This document shows positions 44,219-53,878 of a DNA stretch of 64,000 bases, piece after piece. This DNA comes from Megasphaera vaginalis (ex Bordigoni et al. 2020) (lineage in GTDB: Bacteria; Bacillota; Negativicutes; Veillonellales; Megasphaeraceae). Both the position numbers and the translations under genes were made by a program. Under the pieces are notes generated by a model. The model ran no database searches. It saw only the letters and a program-made list of their open reading frames with translations, and was not told where the DNA came from. The stretch lies in the NCBI RefSeq assembly GCF_900240295.1, contig NZ_OEQB01000002.1:282302-346301 (forward strand). The letters are read 5' to 3'. Positions within the stretch are counted from its first letter, which is position 1. Each line of letters begins with the position of its first letter.

Positions 44219-45577
44219 ATGGATTTCGTTCGTAAAGTGGCAGCATATTGCCGTGACAGCGGCTTGTTGCACCGAGATGAATGTATCGTTATTGCCTGTT
44301 CCGGCGGGCCCGACTCGTTGGCGCTGCTCGATGTTTTCAGCCGGCTGCGGCAGGAATGGCGGTTGCGGCTGGTTGTCTGCTATGTTCACCATGGTATTCG
44401 GGCCGCAGCCGATCGGGAAGCAGCCGTCGTTGAGCGAGCGGCAATGGAGCGGGAATGCGCTTTTTATTGTCATCGCGTTCGTGTACCGCAGCTGGCTGCG
44501 GCAACCCGTGAATCAATTGAGACGGCAGGCCGAAAAGTGCGCTACCGTCTGTTGCGGCAGACGGCGGCCGCTGTCGGTGCGGCGGCTATCGCCGTCGCGC
44601 ATCACCGTGATGATCAGGCCGAAACGGTACTGCACCATTTTTTGCGCGGCAGCGGCACTGCAGGTCTCTGCGGCATGAGAGCGAGAAATCGGGATATTAT
44701 CAGGCCCTTTTTAGGCGTAACGCGTCGTGAGATTGAAGCCTACGTTGCGGCGAGAAAGCTTCCGGTACAGATTGACGAGACCAACTTTCAGCGATTCTAC
44801 TTGCGAAATCGATTGCGTCTCGATTTACTGCCGCTGCTGCGGCAGTACAATCCGGCTGTTACGGAAGACTTGAATCGACTGGCGGCGGTCATGCAGGGAG
44901 AAGACGATTTTCTTTGTGCCTATGCTGCAGCACTGGGGCGGAAATACGTGCGACCTGGCAGCGGCGGTTGGACGCTGTCCGTTGACGCATTGATGGCGCA
45001 GCCCGTCGCCATGCGTCGCCGTCTTATTCGTATCGGCGTCAGTAAGATGACGGCAACGCCGATTACGTTTCAACAGGTTGAAACGATCCTGGCCTTGGCC
45101 GCAAAAGCGACTGGCAAGGAATTTCGCATGAAAGGTGTCCGCGTCGTCCGCTCTTATCGCGAGTTGTGTTTCCTGCCGCCTGTGGCGCGACGGAAAACGG
45201 CGGTTTCGTCGGATGCGTCTGTCGTCGCCGTTAACGGACCGGGTAGCTACCGTCTCGGCAAACGGCAGGTCGTCCTGGCCGGTGCCGTTACGCCGCCCGT
45301 GCGAGACAACGTATTGCTGCGCTGCGGAACTGTGACGGCTTGGCAATTACGCTATCGGCGTCCCGGCGATTATATCTGTTTGCAGAACGGCAGTACGAAG
45401 AAGCTTAAGAAGTTTTTTATTGATCAGAAAATTCCGGCATCCCGGCGCGATCAGATTCCCTTGCTCTGCAACGGGCAGGAAATCATCTGGATTTGCGGGT
45501 ATGCCGTTAACAGCCGTTATTTTCCCGCTGCGGGAGAGGACTATATACGAGGATGGATTCAGGAGGAGACTGTATAA
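44219..45577 (+). CDS. tilS: tRNA(Ile)-lysidine synthetase
   Basis: A 452-residue enzyme placing lysidine at C34 of tRNA-Ile so that it reads AUA. ATG 44219 has GGAGG 5 nt upstream. The PP-loop SGGPDS is at residues 28-33. VHHGIRAAADREAAV and VAHHRDDQAETVLHHFLRGSG are TilS signatures, and the C-terminal substrate domain has WQLRYRRPGDYICLQNGSTKKLKKFFIDQKIPASRRD. The stop shares a base with the hpt start. Confidence 0.96.
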   Translation: MDFVRKVAAYCRDSGLLHRDECIVIACSGGPDSLALLDVFSRLRQEWRLRLVVCYVHHGIRAAADREAAVVERAAMERECAFYCHRVRVPQLAAATRESIETAGRKVRYRLLRQTAAAVGAAAIAVAHHRDDQAETVLHHFLRGSGTAGLCGMRARNRDIIRPFLGVTRREIEAYVAARKLPVQIDETNFQRFYLRNRLRLDLLPLLRQYNPAVTEDLNRLAAVMQGEDDFLCAYAAALGRKYVRPGSGGWTLSVDALMAQPVAMRRRLIRIGVSKMTATPITFQQVETILALAAKATGKEFRMKGVRVVRSYRELCFLPPVARRKTAVSSDASVVAVNGPGSYRLGKRQVVLAGAVTPPVRDNVLLRCGTVTAWQLRYRRPGDYICLQNGSTKKLKKFFIDQKIPASRRDQIPLLCNGQEIIWICGYAVNSRYFPAAGEDYIRGWIQEETV

Positions 45578-46116
45578 TGGATAAAGATGTAAAAGAAATA
45601 TTATTGACTGCCGAACAGATCCAACAACGCGTTGCCGAACTGGGAGCGCAGATCACGGCCGACTATGAAGGCAAGACGATCTTGCTGTGCGGTATTTTGA
45701 AAGGTGCTGTTACCTTTTTTACGGATCTATCCCGTCATATCCGGGTACCCGTCGAATTTGACTTTTTGAGCTGTTCCAGTTACGGTTCGTCGACAACGTC
45801 GTCGGGATTTGTTAAAATCCGGAAGGACCTGGACAGTGAAGTTGAGGGACGGGATATTCTGATTGTCGAGGATATTATCGATACGGGAACGACGTTGAGC
45901 AAGTTGGTGCCGCTGCTGCAAGACCGAGGGGCAAAAAGCGTCAGGCTGGCGACGATTCTCAGCAAGCCGTCACGCCGTATTGCCGATGTGGCTGTCGATT
46001 ATAACGGCTTTGAAGTTCCCGATGCGTTCGTCGTCGGTTACGGGTTGGATTATAACGGCTTCTATCGCAACTTGCCCTACATCGGAATCTTAAAAGAAGA
46101 AGTTTATAATAAATAA
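45577..46116 (+). CDS. hpt: Hypoxanthine phosphoribosyltransferase
   Basis: A 179-residue purine salvage enzyme; ATG 45577 overlaps the tilS TAA by one base and has AGGAGGAG upstream. The PRPP-binding motif is ILIVEDIIDTGTTL; LLCGILKGAVTFFTDL and DFLSCSSYGSST are further family blocks, with DYNGFEVPDAFVVGYGLDYN near the end. The tilS-hpt-ftsH order is conserved in Firmicutes. Confidence 0.96.
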   Translation: MDKDVKEILLTAEQIQQRVAELGAQITADYEGKTILLCGILKGAVTFFTDLSRHIRVPVEFDFLSCSSYGSSTTSSGFVKIRKDLDSEVEGRDILIVEDIIDTGTTLSKLVPLLQDRGAKSVRLATILSKPSRRIADVAVDYNGFEVPDAFVVGYGLDYNGFYRNLPYIGILKEEVYNK

Positions 46117-46122
46117 TAATTC

Positions 46123-46151
46123 TTGTTGCTTTTTCCGAAGTGTGGTAAGAT
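46123..46151 (+). promoter_or_regulatory. Promoter of ftsH
   Basis: TTGTTG (46123-46128), 17-nt spacer, TAAGAT (46146-46151), giving a leader of about 50 nt. Confidence 0.6.
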
Positions 46152-46208
46152 AAAACTATATCAGCCTTCTTGGCTGTGTGAATATAGGAATGTGAAAGGA
46201 GCAGTATT

Positions 46209-48092
46209 TTGAGTAAATTTGTTCGAAATGTAGGACTGTATTTGCTTCTCATCGTCGTGGCCGTATCCATTTTTGATATGTTTACGACGTCCCGGACGGA
46301 TAAGTCGGAAATCACATATACGAACTTTATCAACCAGGTGCAACAGCACAAGGTCGATTCGGTTCAAATTACGGCAGATCATGCTATTGTCGGGCAGTTG
46401 AAAGACGGTACGTCGTTCACGTCTTATGCGCCCAGTGATGCGGCCTTGATACCGGCGCTGCGTGAAGCTGAAGTCAATATCATGGCCAAGCCGCCGGAAC
46501 AGCCGGCCTGGTGGGTCAGTCTGCTCAGTTCGGTGCTGCCCATACTGATCCTCATCGGCGTCTGGTTTTTCATCATGCAGCAGACTCAGGGCGGCGGCAG
46601 CAGGGTGATGAATTTCGGTAAGAGCCATGCCAAGATGCATGGTGAAGGAAAGATAAAAGTTTCTTTCAAAGATGTGGCCGGCGAAGATGAAGCGAAGGAA
46701 GAATTGTCGGAAATCGTCGGTTTTCTGCGCAATCCTGGCAAATATAACACTATCGGCGCGAAGATTCCCAAGGGTGTTCTTCTTTTCGGACCTCCCGGTA
46801 CGGGCAAGACGCTTTTGGCAAGAGCCGTTGCCGGCGAAGCCGGCGTGCCCTTTTTCAGTATCAGCGGTTCCGACTTCGTGGAAATGTTTGTCGGTGTCGG
46901 AGCGTCCCGTGTCCGCGATCTGTTTTCCCAGGCGAAGAAGAATGCGCCGTGCATTGTCTTTATCGATGAAATCGATGCCGTCGGTCGCCAGCGCGGCGCC
47001 GGTCTCGGCGGCGGTCATGACGAACGGGAGCAGACGCTGAATCAGCTGTTGGTTGAAATGGATGGCTTCGGCGCCAATGAAGGCATTATTACGATTGCCG
47101 CAACGAATCGTCCCGATATTCTTGACCCTGCGCTGCTGCGTCCGGGCCGTTTCGACCGACAGATTACCGTTGATCGTCCCGACTTGCGCGGCCGATTGGC
47201 AATCTTGGAAGTGCATGCTAAGGGAAAACCGTTGGGAAAAGACGTAGATTTAAAAACCATTGCCAAGAAGACACCGGGCTTTACCGGAGCCGATCTGGGA
47301 AATCTGCTTAATGAAGCGGCGTTGCTGGCTGCCAGAGCGGATAAGCGGATTATCGGCATGGCGGAACTGGAAGAAGCCAGCGAAAAAGTCAGCTTCGGGC
47401 CGGAACGGCGCAGTCACGTAATCAGCGATAAGGAAAAACGCCTGACTGCCGTTCACGAATCAGGTCATGCGCTGATTGCTTATCTGCTGCCTGACGCGGA
47501 TCCCGTCCACAAGGTGACGATCATTCCCCGCGGCCGTGCCGGCGGCTATACGATGATGCTTCCTGAAGAAGACAGGTCGTATGAAACGAAATCGTATTAT
47601 TTGGCGCAGATCCGTGTTGCCTTAGGCGGCAGGGCTGCGGAACAAATTGTTTTCAACGAAATCAGCAGCGGCGCTTCCGGCGACTTACAGAGCGTTACCC
47701 GGATCGTACGGCAAATGATTACCCGTCTCGGCATGAGCGAAAAGTTGGGACCGATGGTTTTCGGCGAACAACAGGAACAGGTTTTTCTCGGTAAAAACTT
47801 AGGTCATGAACGCAATTACGGCGAAGGCATTGCCGAGTTGATCGACAGTGAAATGCATGATATCGTTTCCCGGGCCTATGAAGATGTATTGCAGACGCTG
47901 CGTGATCATCTGGATGCCTTAAAGAGTATGGCAAACGCGCTGATTGAGGTGGAAACGATCAATCGCGAGCAAGTGGATAATCTCGTCAAATACGGTTCGC
48001 TGACGGCTCCTGAACCTGCCGTTGCTGTGACGGAAGCAACGGAAAGCGGGACGCTGGCCGTGCAAAGTGAAAGCAGTCCCTGGGGAAATTAA
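46209..48092 (+). CDS. ftsH: ATP-dependent zinc metalloprotease FtsH
   Basis: A 627-residue membrane-anchored AAA+ protease. The start is TTG 46209, with GGAG at 46199-46202 and no early ATG. Two membrane helices (about 7-24 and 103-124) flank an outer domain. Walker A is GPPGTGKT (194-201) and Walker B is [10 protein letters not shown] (248-257). The second region of homology contains [18 protein letters not shown]. The zinc motif HESGH lies at 416-420. The tail is Glu/Thr/Ser-rich. It closes the divIC-ftsH cluster. Confidence 0.98.
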   Translation: MSKFVRNVGLYLLLIVVAVSIFDMFTTSRTDKSEITYTNFINQVQQHKVDSVQITADHAIVGQLKDGTSFTSYAPSDAALIPALREAEVNIMAKPPEQPAWWVSLLSSVLPILILIGVWFFIMQQTQGGGSRVMNFGKSHAKMHGEGKIKVSFKDVAGEDEAKEELSEIVGFLRNPGKYNTIGAKIPKGVLLFGPPGTGKTLLARAVAGEAGVPFFSISGSDFVEMFVGVGASRVRDLFSQAKKNAPCIVFIDEIDAVGRQRGAGLGGGHDEREQTLNQLLVEMDGFGANEGIITIAATNRPDILDPALLRPGRFDRQITVDRPDLRGRLAILEVHAKGKPLGKDVDLKTIAKKTPGFTGADLGNLLNEAALLAARADKRIIGMAELEEASEKVSFGPERRSHVISDKEKRLTAVHESGHALIAYLLPDADPVHKVTIIPRGRAGGYTMMLPEEDRSYETKSYYLAQIRVALGGRAAEQIVFNEISSGASGDLQSVTRIVRQMITRLGMSEKLGPMVFGEQQEQVFLGKNLGHERNYGEGIAELIDSEMHDIVSRAYEDVLQTLRDHLDALKSMANALIEVETINREQVDNLVKYGSLTAPEPAVAVTEATESGTLAVQSESSPWGN

Positions 48093-48121
48093 GGACCACA
48101 TAGTGTTTGTATTCGCATATG

Positions 48122-48151
48122 AGGCCGTGACGCTGTGTCGCGGCCTTTTTT
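48122..48151 (+). terminator. Terminator after ftsH
   Basis: Ten-base arms (48122-48131, 48137-48146, one G-U) followed by TTTTT. Confidence 0.8.
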
Positions 48152-48202
48152 ATATACGTAAACGATCGTCTCTTGGGCGGCAAAGGAGGAACGGAGATAA
48201 TC

Positions 48203-49195
48203 ATGAGGAATGATATTCTGGATTATTTATTGGCACACAGAGGGGAATATATTTCAGGGCAAAAGCTTTCGGAGCAACTGGGGATTTCGCGGACGGCGGT
48301 ATGGAAGCACATTCAGCTGTTGAAACAGCGGAATTACCGGATCGAATCACATACGAAACGGGGATACTGTCTGCATGAAGCGCCGGAACTTCTGCCGCCA
48401 GAACGCATTCTTGACGGGTTGAAGACCGTTACTCTGGGACGGGAAATTGCGTATTATGAAAGGGTTTCCTCGACGAACACCCTTGCCAAGCAGTTGGCCG
48501 ATCAAGGTGCGCCTGAAGGTACGCTGGTGCTAGCGGAAGAGCAGTTCGGCGGCCGCGGTCGTCTGGATCGCGCCTTTCTTTCCCCCTTTGCACAGGGGCT
48601 TTGGTTTTCGCTTATTTTACGGCCGCCTTTTCTGCCGATGGAAGTTGCCAAAATGACGCTTTTAGCTGCAGTTGCGCTGACCAGAGCCATCCGCCATATG
48701 GGCGTGCAATGCGCCATTAAATGGCCGAATGATTTGCTCGTAAAGGGGCGCAAATTAGTGGGTATCCTGACGGAATTAAATGCTTCCATGGAGCGATTAA
48801 ACTATCTTGTTTTGGGAATGGGAATCAATACATCCTTAAAAGAGGAAGACGTATCGCCTGAGCTGCGTCGTATTGTCACGAGCTTCGCCATGGAACAAGT
48901 ACCGGTCAGTCGGCAAAAATTGCTGCAAGAAGTGCTTTGCCAGCTGGAAAAATATTATATGATTGCCAAGGAAGACGGGTTCGCGCCGATTCTGCAAGAA
49001 TGGAAGGAATTATCGTGCATCTTGGGAACGGAAGTGGGAGTTGCGCTGCCGCAAGGAAACATTATCGGTACCGCCGTTGATCTCGATGACAGCGGCAACT
49101 TGATTGTTGTTGCGGCAGACGGCAGAAAAGAAACGATTTTGGCCGGAGATGTTCGTGTGCGACCGGTGCATAAATATGATTGTAAACCTGGATAA
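48203..49195 (+). CDS. birA: Biotin operon repressor / biotin-[acetyl-CoA carboxylase] ligase
   Basis: A 330-residue bifunctional protein from ATG 48203 (CGGAG 6 nt upstream). The N-terminal winged helix is ILDYLLAHRGEYISGQKLSEQLGISRTAVWKHIQLLKQRNY. The ligase domain has the biotinyl-AMP loop GGRGRLDRAF, KWPNDLLVKGRKLVGILTE and LGMGINTS. The C-terminal SH3-like part ends in the ILAGDVRVRP region. It lies just before the biotin transporter gene bioY, a likely regulatory target. Confidence 0.95.
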   Translation: MRNDILDYLLAHRGEYISGQKLSEQLGISRTAVWKHIQLLKQRNYRIESHTKRGYCLHEAPELLPPERILDGLKTVTLGREIAYYERVSSTNTLAKQLADQGAPEGTLVLAEEQFGGRGRLDRAFLSPFAQGLWFSLILRPPFLPMEVAKMTLLAAVALTRAIRHMGVQCAIKWPNDLLVKGRKLVGILTELNASMERLNYLVLGMGINTSLKEEDVSPELRRIVTSFAMEQVPVSRQKLLQEVLCQLEKYYMIAKEDGFAPILQEWKELSCILGTEVGVALPQGNIIGTAVDLDDSGNLIVVAADGRKETILAGDVRVRPVHKYDCKPG

Positions 49196-49214
49196 AAATA
49201 TTTTTTATTGACAA
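49180..49214 (+). promoter_or_regulatory. Possible BirA operator at the bioY promoter
   Basis: TTGTAAACC (49180-49188) equals the half-site of the E. coli bio operator. A degenerate opposite half, TATTGACAA (49206-49214, 6 of 9 matches to the complement), lies 17 nt on and includes the -35 of the bioY promoter. The left half overlaps the birA stop region. Confidence 0.35.
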
Positions 49215-49236
49215 TATGATAACGGCTCATTACAAT
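49208..49236 (+). promoter_or_regulatory. Promoter of bioY
   Basis: TTGACA (49208-49213), 17-nt spacer, TACAAT (49231-49236). Confidence 0.85.
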
Positions 49237-49273
49237 AGAAGCGTCACCATATTCATGACAAGGAGGGATTGCA

Positions 49274-49825
49274 ATGCCTTTGCAAAAAATGATTGGCGCC
49301 GCTTTTTTTGCGGCCCTTATCGGAATTTTATCACAGCTTTCTCTGCCTATCGGCGCCGTGCCCCATACGCTTCAGGTTTTCGCTGTTGTTTTGGCCGGCG
49401 TCGTCATGGGGCCGCGGTACGGCGCATTAAGCGTCGTCGTCTGGATTCTGCTCGGCTTTTTCGGTATCCCTGTATTCGCCATGGCACAGGCGGGGCCGTC
49501 AATCGTTCTCGGTCCGTTAGGCGGCTTCATGATCGGCTTTGTCGTCCAGGCTTTTGTCTGCGGTTTTTGCCGACTTTCTGCGGGAACGTTGTTTCGCAGG
49601 GTGGGGATCGCACTGTTATCCCTGTGTATTGTATATCTCATCGGCGCCGTTTGGTTTACGGCGACGTACACGTACTTGCTGCAAAAACCGATGACGTTGA
49701 GTCAGGCCTTTCTCGTTTGCGCGCTGCCGTTTATTCCCTTCGATGCGGTGAAAGTTGTGTTGGCTGTCGGCATCGGCAGTCGTATTGCCGGAGCCTTGAA
49801 AAAAGCGGGCGCCGATTTCTTTTAA
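49274..49825 (+). CDS. bioY: Biotin transporter substrate-binding subunit (ECF S component)
   Basis: A 183-residue, six-helix membrane protein with the BioY signatures QLSLPIGAVPHTLQVFAVVLAGVVMGPRYGALSV and AGPSIVLGPLGGFMIGF. AAGGAGGG lies 9 nt before ATG 49274. No dedicated BioM/BioN genes adjoin; the shared EcfA1/A2/T module encoded at 58-60.5 kb is the probable energy source (group II ECF arrangement, inferred). Placement after birA suggests biotin control. Confidence 0.95.
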   Translation: MPLQKMIGAAFFAALIGILSQLSLPIGAVPHTLQVFAVVLAGVVMGPRYGALSVVVWILLGFFGIPVFAMAQAGPSIVLGPLGGFMIGFVVQAFVCGFCRLSAGTLFRRVGIALLSLCIVYLIGAVWFTATYTYLLQKPMTLSQAFLVCALPFIPFDAVKVVLAVGIGSRIAGALKKAGADFF

Positions 49826-49902
49826 AGACTGTTCAAGGACGGGAAACTCTGTTATCATATAAGGCGTAATTAACTTATTTTTGCAGGGGAGATCGTTAAC
49901 TT

Positions 49903-50667
49903 ATGGTTTTAGTAATTGATGTAGGCAATACGAATATTGTCCTGGGTATCTTCGACGGTAAAGCGTTGCTTGATCATTGGCGCATTTCAACAGACCGCTT
50001 GCGGACGACCGATGAATACGGAGTTCTGATCCGCAATCTGTTTTATGCCAACGGCGTGGATGCCGAAGCGATTCAGGATATCATCATTTCTTCCGTCGTA
50101 CCGCCCGTAATGCCTACATTGGAACGGATGTGCCAGCGTTATTTCGGCCTCGTGCCGTTGGTCATCGGACCGGGTGTCAAGACCGGCATGGACATTAAGT
50201 ATGACAATCCGCGCGAAGTTGGCGCCGACCGTATCGTCAATGCCGTTGCCGCTTATGAAATGTACGGCGGCCCCGTTATCATTATCGATTTCGGAACGGC
50301 GACAACCTTCTGCGCCGTTGACAGGAAGGGCGTCTATTTGGGCGGCTCCATCTGTCCGGGTATTGGGATTTCAACGGAAGCCTTAGTGCAGCGTACGGCC
50401 AAGCTGCCGCGCATCGAAGTTCGCCGCACGGACAAGGTCATTTGCCGCAATACGGTTGAAAGTATGCAAGCCGGCGTGTTTTACGGCTTTGTCGGTCAAG
50501 TTGACGGGTTGGTGGCACGGATGCAAAAGGAATTGGGAAGCAGGGCGAAGGTCGTTGCTACGGGAGGCCTGGCCGTGATCATTGCTCCCGAGGCGAAGTC
50601 GATTGATGTTGTCGAACCGATGCTGACGCTTGAAGGATTGCGGATTATCTATGAACGAAATCGTTAA
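49903..50667 (+). CDS. coaX: Type III pantothenate kinase
   Basis: A 254-residue kinase making 4'-phosphopantothenate for CoA. ASKHA motifs are [16 protein letters not shown] at the start, [27 protein letters not shown] and [16 protein letters not shown]. Unlike CoaA it is not feedback-inhibited by CoA (family knowledge). AGGGGAGAT lies before ATG 49903. The 3' end overlaps dusB by 17 nt. Confidence 0.96.
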   Translation: MVLVIDVGNTNIVLGIFDGKALLDHWRISTDRLRTTDEYGVLIRNLFYANGVDAEAIQDIIISSVVPPVMPTLERMCQRYFGLVPLVIGPGVKTGMDIKYDNPREVGADRIVNAVAAYEMYGGPVIIIDFGTATTFCAVDRKGVYLGGSICPGIGISTEALVQRTAKLPRIEVRRTDKVICRNTVESMQAGVFYGFVGQVDGLVARMQKELGSRAKVVATGGLAVIIAPEAKSIDVVEPMLTLEGLRIIYERNR

Positions 50668-51634
50668 ACCGCTCCGCCTCGGTTCCCTACAATTGGATAT
50701 GCCGGTTGCCTTGGCTCCTATGGCCGGAGTCTGCGATCTACCGTACCGCGTCATTGCCCGCAGCTATGGCGCGGCTTTGGTTTGCACGGAAATGGTCAGC
50801 GCCAAGGGGATTTGTTATCATAATCTGCACACGAGAGAAATGTTGCGTGTTGATGAACGGGAACATCCGCTTTCGTTGCAGTTATTCGGCAATGAGCCGG
50901 AGACCATGGCGCGCGGCGCCGCTGCTGCCGAGGAAGCCGGCGCTGATGTGATCGATATTAATATGGGCTGTCCCGTCAAAAAGGTGGTCGGCAACGGGGA
51001 AGGCGCTGCATTATTGACTAATCTGCCGCTGGCGACGGCCATTATTGCCGCCGTTGTTCGCGCCGTTTCGCTGCCGGTTACAGTAAAAATGCGCACCGGT
51101 TGGGACGCAGGTTCTTTTACGGCGCCTGAGCTGGCCAAGCGGGCCGAAGCGGCCGGTGCCGCCGCCGTCATCGTCCATGGCAGAACGAGAGAACAATTTT
51201 ACGGCGGTAAAGCGGACAGGACGAAAATCAAACAGGTTGTCGATGCCGTATCGATCCCCGTTTTCGGTAACGGCGATATCTGTGACGGGCCGACGGCGTT
51301 GCAGATGTTCCGGGAGACCGGCTGCGCCGGCGTTATGATTGGGCGCGGCGCCCAGGGAAATCCCTGGATATTTCCGCAAATATGCCGGTATTTGCAGACC
51401 GGAGAAATCGTTCCGCCGCCGTCGGCGCAGGAACGATATGACCAGCTGCTGCAGCACTTTGACCGCCTGTTGGCGTTTAAGGGCGATTACATAGGCTTGC
51501 GCGAAATGCGTTCTCATGCGGCGTGGTATACGAAAGGCCTATATGCGTCTACGGCCCTGCGACAGGCGTTGAATCAGGCGATGACACCGGCGGAATTCCG
51601 GCACATCGTCGAAGCCGCCAGAGCCGCCTTATGA
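50651..51634 (+). CDS. dusB: tRNA-dihydrouridine synthase (DusB type)
   Basis: A 327-residue flavoenzyme reducing uridines in tRNA. Start ATG 50651 lies inside the coaX end. Motifs: [54 protein letters not shown] (with the catalytic Cys expected in this neighbourhood), VKMRTGWD and [14 protein letters not shown]. The order coaX-dusB-greA-lysS is common in Firmicutes. Confidence 0.94.
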   Translation: MNEIVKPLRLGSLQLDMPVALAPMAGVCDLPYRVIARSYGAALVCTEMVSAKGICYHNLHTREMLRVDEREHPLSLQLFGNEPETMARGAAAAEEAGADVIDINMGCPVKKVVGNGEGAALLTNLPLATAIIAAVVRAVSLPVTVKMRTGWDAGSFTAPELAKRAEAAGAAAVIVHGRTREQFYGGKADRTKIKQVVDAVSIPVFGNGDICDGPTALQMFRETGCAGVMIGRGAQGNPWIFPQICRYLQTGEIVPPPSAQERYDQLLQHFDRLLAFKGDYIGLREMRSHAAWYTKGLYASTALRQALNQAMTPAEFRHIVEAARAAL

Positions 51635-51671
51635 GGTTGTCTGGAGTGAGCGCCAATGCCGCTGCCAAGGA

Positions 51672-51700
51672 TTGACAAGGTATTCAGGGAAGCATATAAT
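51672..51700 (+). promoter_or_regulatory. Consensus promoter of greA-lysS
   Basis: TTGACA (51672-51677), 17-nt spacer, TATAAT (51695-51700): both hexamers match perfectly. Confidence 0.9.
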
Positions 51701-51776
51701 TAAACGTAATTGCATATTCAGACAGCGGCGTTTTTCCTGCTGCTGAGACCATAGGATCAGGCAAAGGAGTATAACC

Positions 51777-52265
51777 ATGAATACAACGGAAACTTTGATT
51801 ACCGAAGAAGGGCTGCAGAAATTAAAAGATGAGTTGGCCGAACTGAAATCGGTTCGCCGCATTCAGGTATCGAAACGGATTCAGGAAGCCATCGCGCTTG
51901 GTGATTTGAGTGAAAACTCGGAATATGATGATGCAAAAAATGAACAAGCGTTTATTGAAGGCCGTATTGCCGAATTGGAAGGCAAAATCAGGACGGCAAA
52001 AATAATTGAAGAGACCGGTGACGGCACAGATACGGTTCGTCTCGGTTCAAAGGTTGTCCTGGAAGATGTGGAAACGGGTGAACGGTTTGAATATACCGTC
52101 GTCGGCACGGCTGAAGCCGATCCGTTCAACAACCGCATTTCCAATGAATCCCCCGTCGGCGTCGCTATCTTGGGGAAGAAAATCGATAAGGCGTCTCCCG
52201 TCATCGTAGCCGTTAAGGCTCCTGCCGGCGAATTGAGCTATCGTATCTTACCGATGGAAGCATAA
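51777..52265 (+). CDS. greA: Transcription elongation factor GreA
   Basis: A 162-residue factor that rescues backtracked RNA polymerase. The N-terminal coiled coil (LITEEGLQKLKDELAELKSVRRIQVSKRIQEAIALGDLSENSEYDDAKNEQ) carries the acidic tip residues of the family (D and E in GDLSENSEYDDAK). The C-terminal FKBP-like domain ends in VAVKAPAGELSYRIL. AAAGGAG lies 9 nt before ATG 51777. Confidence 0.97.
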   Translation: MNTTETLITEEGLQKLKDELAELKSVRRIQVSKRIQEAIALGDLSENSEYDDAKNEQAFIEGRIAELEGKIRTAKIIEETGDGTDTVRLGSKVVLEDVETGERFEYTVVGTAEADPFNNRISNESPVGVAILGKKIDKASPVIVAVKAPAGELSYRILPMEA

Positions 52266-52296
52266 AAATCAGGAGATTAACACAGGAGGAGTTACC

Positions 52297-53805
52297 ATGT
52301 CGGAAATGCGCAGTACGGAAACGATGGCGATGGAAGCGGAAAAGTTAAATGACCAAATGGTCGTGCGCCGCGAAAAAATGCAGCAATTCATAGATGCCGG
52401 AGTTTATCCCTTCGGACAGAAATTTGCATGGGATCATCATGCGGCAGAAATTAAAGAAGGAGCGGCGGCACTGGAAGCGGCAGGTACGAAAGTACGCGTT
52501 GCCGGTCGGCTGATGGCGCTGCGCCGTCATGGCAAGACCGCTTTTTGTGTACTCCGTGACATTAGCGGCGAAATTCAACTTTATTTCCGCAAAGACGTTT
52601 TAGGAGAAGAATCGTATACGCTTTTCAAGCTTCTTGATATTGGGGATATTATCGGCGTTGACGGCGATGTGTTCACGACACATACAGGCGAAACGACGAT
52701 TCGCGTCGAAACGTGGACGTTATTGTCGAAATCGCTGCGGCCGCTGCCGGAAAAATTTCACGGGTTGACGGACAAGGAAATGCGGTATCGCCAACGGTAT
52801 TTGGATCTTATTGTCAATCCCGAGGTTAAAGATACCTTTATCAAGCGTTCGAAAATTATTAAAGGCATTCGCGCTTACCTGGATCAACGCGGCTTTCTGG
52901 AAGTGGAAACGCCGATGCTTCATAATATTGCCGGCGGCGCTGCGGCCAGACCTTTCAAGACCCACCACAATGCTTTGGATATGGATATTTTTCTGCGAAT
53001 CGCGCCGGAACTTCATTTGAAGCGTCTGCTTGTCGGCGGCTTGGAACGCGTTTATGAAATGAACCGCTGCTTCCGCAATGAAGGAATCGATACGCGTCAT
53101 AATCCTGAGTTCACAACTGTTGAGTTGTATCAGGCATTCGGCGATCTGGAAGACGTAATCGCCCTGACGGAAGAACTGGTATCCGGCTTGGCGCAGTCAC
53201 TTTACGGGACGATGAAGATTACCTATATCGATCAGGACATTGATTTGACGCCGCCGTGGAATCGTATGACGATGATTGAAGCCGTCGCCAAATATACGGG
53301 AAAAGATTTTGCCGCTGTCACGACGTTGGAAGAGGCCCGGGCCATTGCCGATGAACTCCATGTGGAATACACGGAGCATGACGGAATCGGCAAGATCATT
53401 AACGGGTGTTTTGAAGACTATGTCGAAGAAAATTTGATCGAGCCGACGGTGATTACCGGTCATCCGTTGGAGATTTCACCGTTAACGAAGCAGGACCGGG
53501 ATAATCCTCTCCTGACATATCGTTTTGAAGCCTTTATCTATGGCCGTGAGCTGGCAAACGGTTTCTCCGAATTAAATGATCCCCTGGATCAGCGGGATCG
53601 CTTTATGCAGCAGATGAAGGAACGGGAATTAGGTGACGACGAAGCGCATCAAATGGATGAAGATTATTGCCGCGCCTTGGAATACGGTTTGCCGCCGACA
53701 GGCGGTTTGGGCATCGGCATCGACCGGTTAGTCATGTTTTTGACGAACAGCGCATCTATACGTGATGTCCTGCTTTTCCCGTTAAGTCGTCCGGAACAGA
53801 AATAG
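52297..53805 (+). CDS. lysS: Lysyl-tRNA synthetase (class II)
   Basis: A 502-residue enzyme with the N-terminal OB anticodon-binding domain (VRVAGRLMALRRHGKTAFCVLRD) and class II core: motif 1 near FLEVETPMLHNIAGGAAARPF, motif 2 at FRNEGIDTRHNPEFTTVELY and motif 3 at GLGIGIDRLVMFLTNS. AGGAGG precedes ATG 52297. It follows greA by 31 nt without a terminator. The tRNA-Lys gene of this window is at 17.9 kb. Confidence 0.98.
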   Translation: MSEMRSTETMAMEAEKLNDQMVVRREKMQQFIDAGVYPFGQKFAWDHHAAEIKEGAAALEAAGTKVRVAGRLMALRRHGKTAFCVLRDISGEIQLYFRKDVLGEESYTLFKLLDIGDIIGVDGDVFTTHTGETTIRVETWTLLSKSLRPLPEKFHGLTDKEMRYRQRYLDLIVNPEVKDTFIKRSKIIKGIRAYLDQRGFLEVETPMLHNIAGGAAARPFKTHHNALDMDIFLRIAPELHLKRLLVGGLERVYEMNRCFRNEGIDTRHNPEFTTVELYQAFGDLEDVIALTEELVSGLAQSLYGTMKITYIDQDIDLTPPWNRMTMIEAVAKYTGKDFAAVTTLEEARAIADELHVEYTEHDGIGKIINGCFEDYVEENLIEPTVITGHPLEISPLTKQDRDNPLLTYRFEAFIYGRELANGFSELNDPLDQRDRFMQQMKERELGDDEAHQMDEDYCRALEYGLPPTGGLGIGIDRLVMFLTNSASIRDVLLFPLSRPEQK

Positions 53806-53818
53806 TTTGCTTGTTGCG

Positions 53819-53854
53819 CACCCTTTGGAATGTTGTTTCAAAGGGTGTTTTTTT
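53819..53854 (+). terminator. Terminator after lysS
   Basis: Nine-base arms (53819-53827, 53839-53847) with an 11-nt loop and seven Ts. Confidence 0.88.
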
Positions 53855-53878
53855 CAATACCTGTCGAGGAGGTAAGGA

